From Lichenostomus cassidix (Eukaryota > Chordata > Aves > Passeriformes > Meliphagidae): a stretch of DNA of 64,000 bases. The notes below the pieces were generated by a model. It was not told the DNA's origin, made no database searches, and worked only from the letters and a program-made list of their open reading frames with translations. Both the position numbers and the translations under genes were made by a program. The DNA is taken from NCBI GenBank assembly GCA_008360975.2, contig CM039211.1, positions 5,641,522 through 5,705,521 of the forward strand. Direction: 5' to 3'. Of this stretch, positions 62,331-64,000 are shown piece after piece (the first letter of the stretch is position 1; each line of letters starts with the position of its first letter).

Positions 62331-63057
62331 TCTTTCGAGCTTGCCGCGGGCATCTGGAGGTGCTGCTCCGCTCCCAGCCAGGCCATAGCTGCTTCTGGCT
62401 GAGAGGGAACACCTGAGAGGATGGGAGGAGGGGCCCGCACCGAAGGGAAACACTCAGATGGGGAAGGATCTGTAACTGAAGGGAGCGCCCACTGACGCGG
62501 GGGGAGGGGCTACAACGGAACACGAGGGATGCAGGGGGCGGGGCTTCGGCAAGCCCGGGAAAATTTCAAGGGGAAGACGACAACATGGCGTGCCTGATCA
62601 TGTGGCCGGCGCCATATTGGAAAACATGTGGAGTCAGCTCGGCTGAGGTTTGGGGCACAGGAAAGGAGGTTAGCAGGGATCTCGAGTTAGAATGGCTAGT
62701 TCTAACCCGGGAAAGGGACAGGAGAGGCTGAAAAGCGTACGATCAGCTCTCTCCTGAGGGACAGAGGGGGAGCACGAGCTGGTGGAGGAGGGGGTGCTAC
62801 TAACACATGGCCAGCACCATGTTGGGGGATACATGCAGGGGAAGGTGCTTATTAGGGAGAGAACAAGGGTTTTTCACTGCCAGATAACTAAATAAAACAA
62901 AACACAGATTAGTTTACTTTATCTCTCGCGTGCAAAAACTTCCTACACAACAGCTGATTCCCCATTCCTTATAAAATATGTCTAATTTTATAAGAAAAAC
63001 TTCTCTCAAAATGGGGGCACAAAACTTAGGTCTCCCCTTGTTAGAAGTGGGTTTTTT

Positions 63058-63103
63058 CTTGTCGAGATTTTGCATGGAGCGCGACTCCCTTCACCTCGAC
63101 AAG
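63058..63103 (-). other. Leader hairpin, possible packaging or dimerisation signal
   Basis: CTTGTCGAG (63058-63066) is perfectly complementary to CTCGACAAG (63095-63103), giving a 9-bp stem. The 28-nt loop contains a second small stem, GGAG paired with CTCC, around CGCGA. It lies about 340-390 nt after the primer site on the sense strand, where retroviral packaging and dimer-initiation elements occur. Structure is read from sequence; function is inferred. Confidence 0.6.
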
Positions 63104-63443
63104 GCACCACCTCTAACCCTCCACCCACACCGAGGCAAAAAGAACAAACTAAAAAGAAAAAAGGGATCCCCGTACTAAGCCGACCAGGCCTTCACTGGCT
63201 CCCCTCCCAAGGGGTTTTCCAGAGGGCTTACTAAGCACAGAGAATCAAAATAAAAAGCACTCGGGATGGTTTACCGCCGTTCAGCCGACCTCCTTGAAAA
63301 GCGTGACTTTTTTCCAGAGGCTACCGGCCGCCCCTTCGGTCTTCTCGCCTAGTGCAAGCTTCTCGTCGGGGAAATGGCTTCCCAAATGCGACTACTCCCC
63401 TGCCGCAGTTGCGGCTGCAGGGGGACGCTTTCCAGGGTGGCTT

Positions 63444-63462
63444 CTGCCCCACTTGGGCGCCA
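63444..63462 (-). other. Primer binding site, lysine-tRNA type
   Basis: The sense strand reads TGGCGCCCAAGTGGGGCAG, two bases after the end of the 5' LTR. It matches the complement of the tRNA-Lys(CUU) 3' end (TGGCGCCCAACGTGGGGC) except for one missing C. Lysine primers are typical of class II (ERVK-like) elements, which is the basis for that class call. Confidence 0.85.
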
Positions 63463-63680
63463 TTTGTTGCGGTTTAGAGGATGTTGCAGCAGACTTTACC
63501 CTAGAGCTTCTCTACCCAGCCCAGTTCAGCGCCTCAGTGCTCCAAACCCTCTGTCCCAGGGCTGGACACTGCGCTATCACCGGCCGGGGAGGCATAAGGC
63601 TAGCTCTGGTTCGTCTGCTTCCACAACCGGCGGTGATAAAGGAGGCGAGGAGGGTCTGTGCGTTGTGTCCATGGAAGATG

Positions 63681-63686
63681 TTTATT
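63681..63686 (-). terminator. AATAAA polyadenylation signal, 5' LTR
   Basis: Same sense-strand context as in the 3' LTR. Intact. Confidence 0.75.
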
Positions 63687-63819
63687 CGCATGGTGCAGCA
63701 GAGGCCAACGACCTCCCCGAGGCAGAGGTGCCTCGAGGGCGAAGGCCTCACATGCTCAGCCACATGTGGAGCATAAACACACGTGGAGCATAGACAGCAA
63801 GATGGGAGAGGGTAAGGGG

Positions 63820-63826
63820 TTTTATA
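63820..63826 (-). promoter_or_regulatory. TATA box, 5' LTR
   Basis: The sense strand reads CCCTATAAAACCCC, identical to the 3' LTR. This would be the promoter for the proviral transcript. Confidence 0.8.
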
Positions 63827-64000
63827 GGGAAACAGAGAGGAGCAGGGACAGCACACAGGCCCAGTGACCTCTGGGTACAGGGGAGGTACAGGGGCGGAGT
63901 TAGGAGTACAGGAACCAATAGGGGAAACCCGAGGGAGTGGCCAGGACCACGTGGGGTTAGGGTACAGGAACCAATAGGGAAAACTGGGGGCGTGGCTAGG

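Larger units (their letters stand above)
61821..63464 (-). mobile_element. ERV internal region, 1,644 bp, no recognisable gag/pol/env
   Basis: The whole span between the LTRs is only 1.6 kb, against roughly 5-8 kb for an autonomous avian retrovirus. Open frames are short (up to 135 codons on the sense strand at 62116-62523). They are rich in Ser, Pro and Arg and show none of the motifs expected of capsid, protease, reverse transcriptase or envelope. The sequence includes a G+C-rich part (about 62140-62840) with small internal duplications and an AT-rich part (61820-62060). With both LTRs, a primer site and a leader hairpin retained, it looks like a non-autonomous element rather than random decay. 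A simple internal deletion derivative remains possible. Confidence 0.85.
63465..64000 (-). mobile_element. ERV 5' LTR, partial (cut by window end)
   Basis: 536 bp of the second LTR, co-linear with 61200-61735 and about 98% identical by eye. In sense orientation this is the promoter-bearing 5' LTR; its first roughly 85 bp (start of U3) and the flanking target-site duplication lie beyond base 64000. Differences from the 3' LTR are scattered substitutions plus one inserted A at about 63905. Confidence 0.95.

Noticed and set aside
62116..62523. 135-codon sense-strand frame in the ERV interior as a gag remnant
   Set aside because: The Ser/Pro/Arg-rich peptide shows none of the landmarks of a retroviral structural protein.
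1..64000. CRISPR array, operon, riboswitch or other bacterial-type system
   Set aside because: No spaced direct repeats, ribosome-binding-site-led gene strings or dense coding. The repeat content is that of a bird genome.

Overview
This window looks like ordinary non-coding DNA (intergenic or long-intron) from a bird, most likely a songbird. It is about 40% G+C by eye and contains CR1 LINE 3' ends in both orientations with their ATTCTGTG-type tails. It also has one short element that looks like a tRNA-Ile-derived SINE with a CR1 tail (a TguSINE1-like passerine element), several LTR-type repeats and a young endogenous retrovirus. No operons, prokaryotic genes, CRISPR arrays, rRNA genes or intact tRNA genes are visible, and no complete protein-coding gene can be supported. 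Most open frames of 60-180 codons are chance or lie inside repeats.

Layout. 1-8150: unique AT-rich DNA with microsatellites, notably (CATC)n at 2218-2275, and one weak exon-like segment. 8150-10600: a dense remnant zone with the first copy of repeat family A (minus), a fragment of LTR-like family C, a decayed intronless coding-like sequence (8970-9870, +) and a second decayed piece on the minus strand (10307-10593). 12283-12850: second copy of family A. 15241-15385: CR1. 17660-18575: LTR-like family C. 19192-24140: exon-like segments on the + strand with consensus splice signals and mostly compatible phases that would encode a basic coiled-coil protein. These are the best candidate for a real, unrecognised gene. 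27410-30230: two CR1 3' ends and an inverted pair of repeat family B. 32812-33110: a much older CR1. 36050: a CR1 tail. 45139, 49483 and 53492: isolated exon-like segments. 49925-50510: third copy of family A. 58124: SINE-like element. 60032-60470: old LTR fragment.

The right edge (61200-64000) is the most structured part. It holds a minus-strand endogenous retrovirus with a complete 621-bp 3' LTR, a 1,644-bp internal region and a 5' LTR that runs off the window end. The two LTRs are about 98% identical by eye. TATA box, AATAAA signal, lysine-tRNA-type primer binding site, a leader hairpin and a U3 direct repeat are visible. No gag, pol or env reading frame is recognisable, so it appears to be a compact non-autonomous element that would need proteins supplied by a relative.
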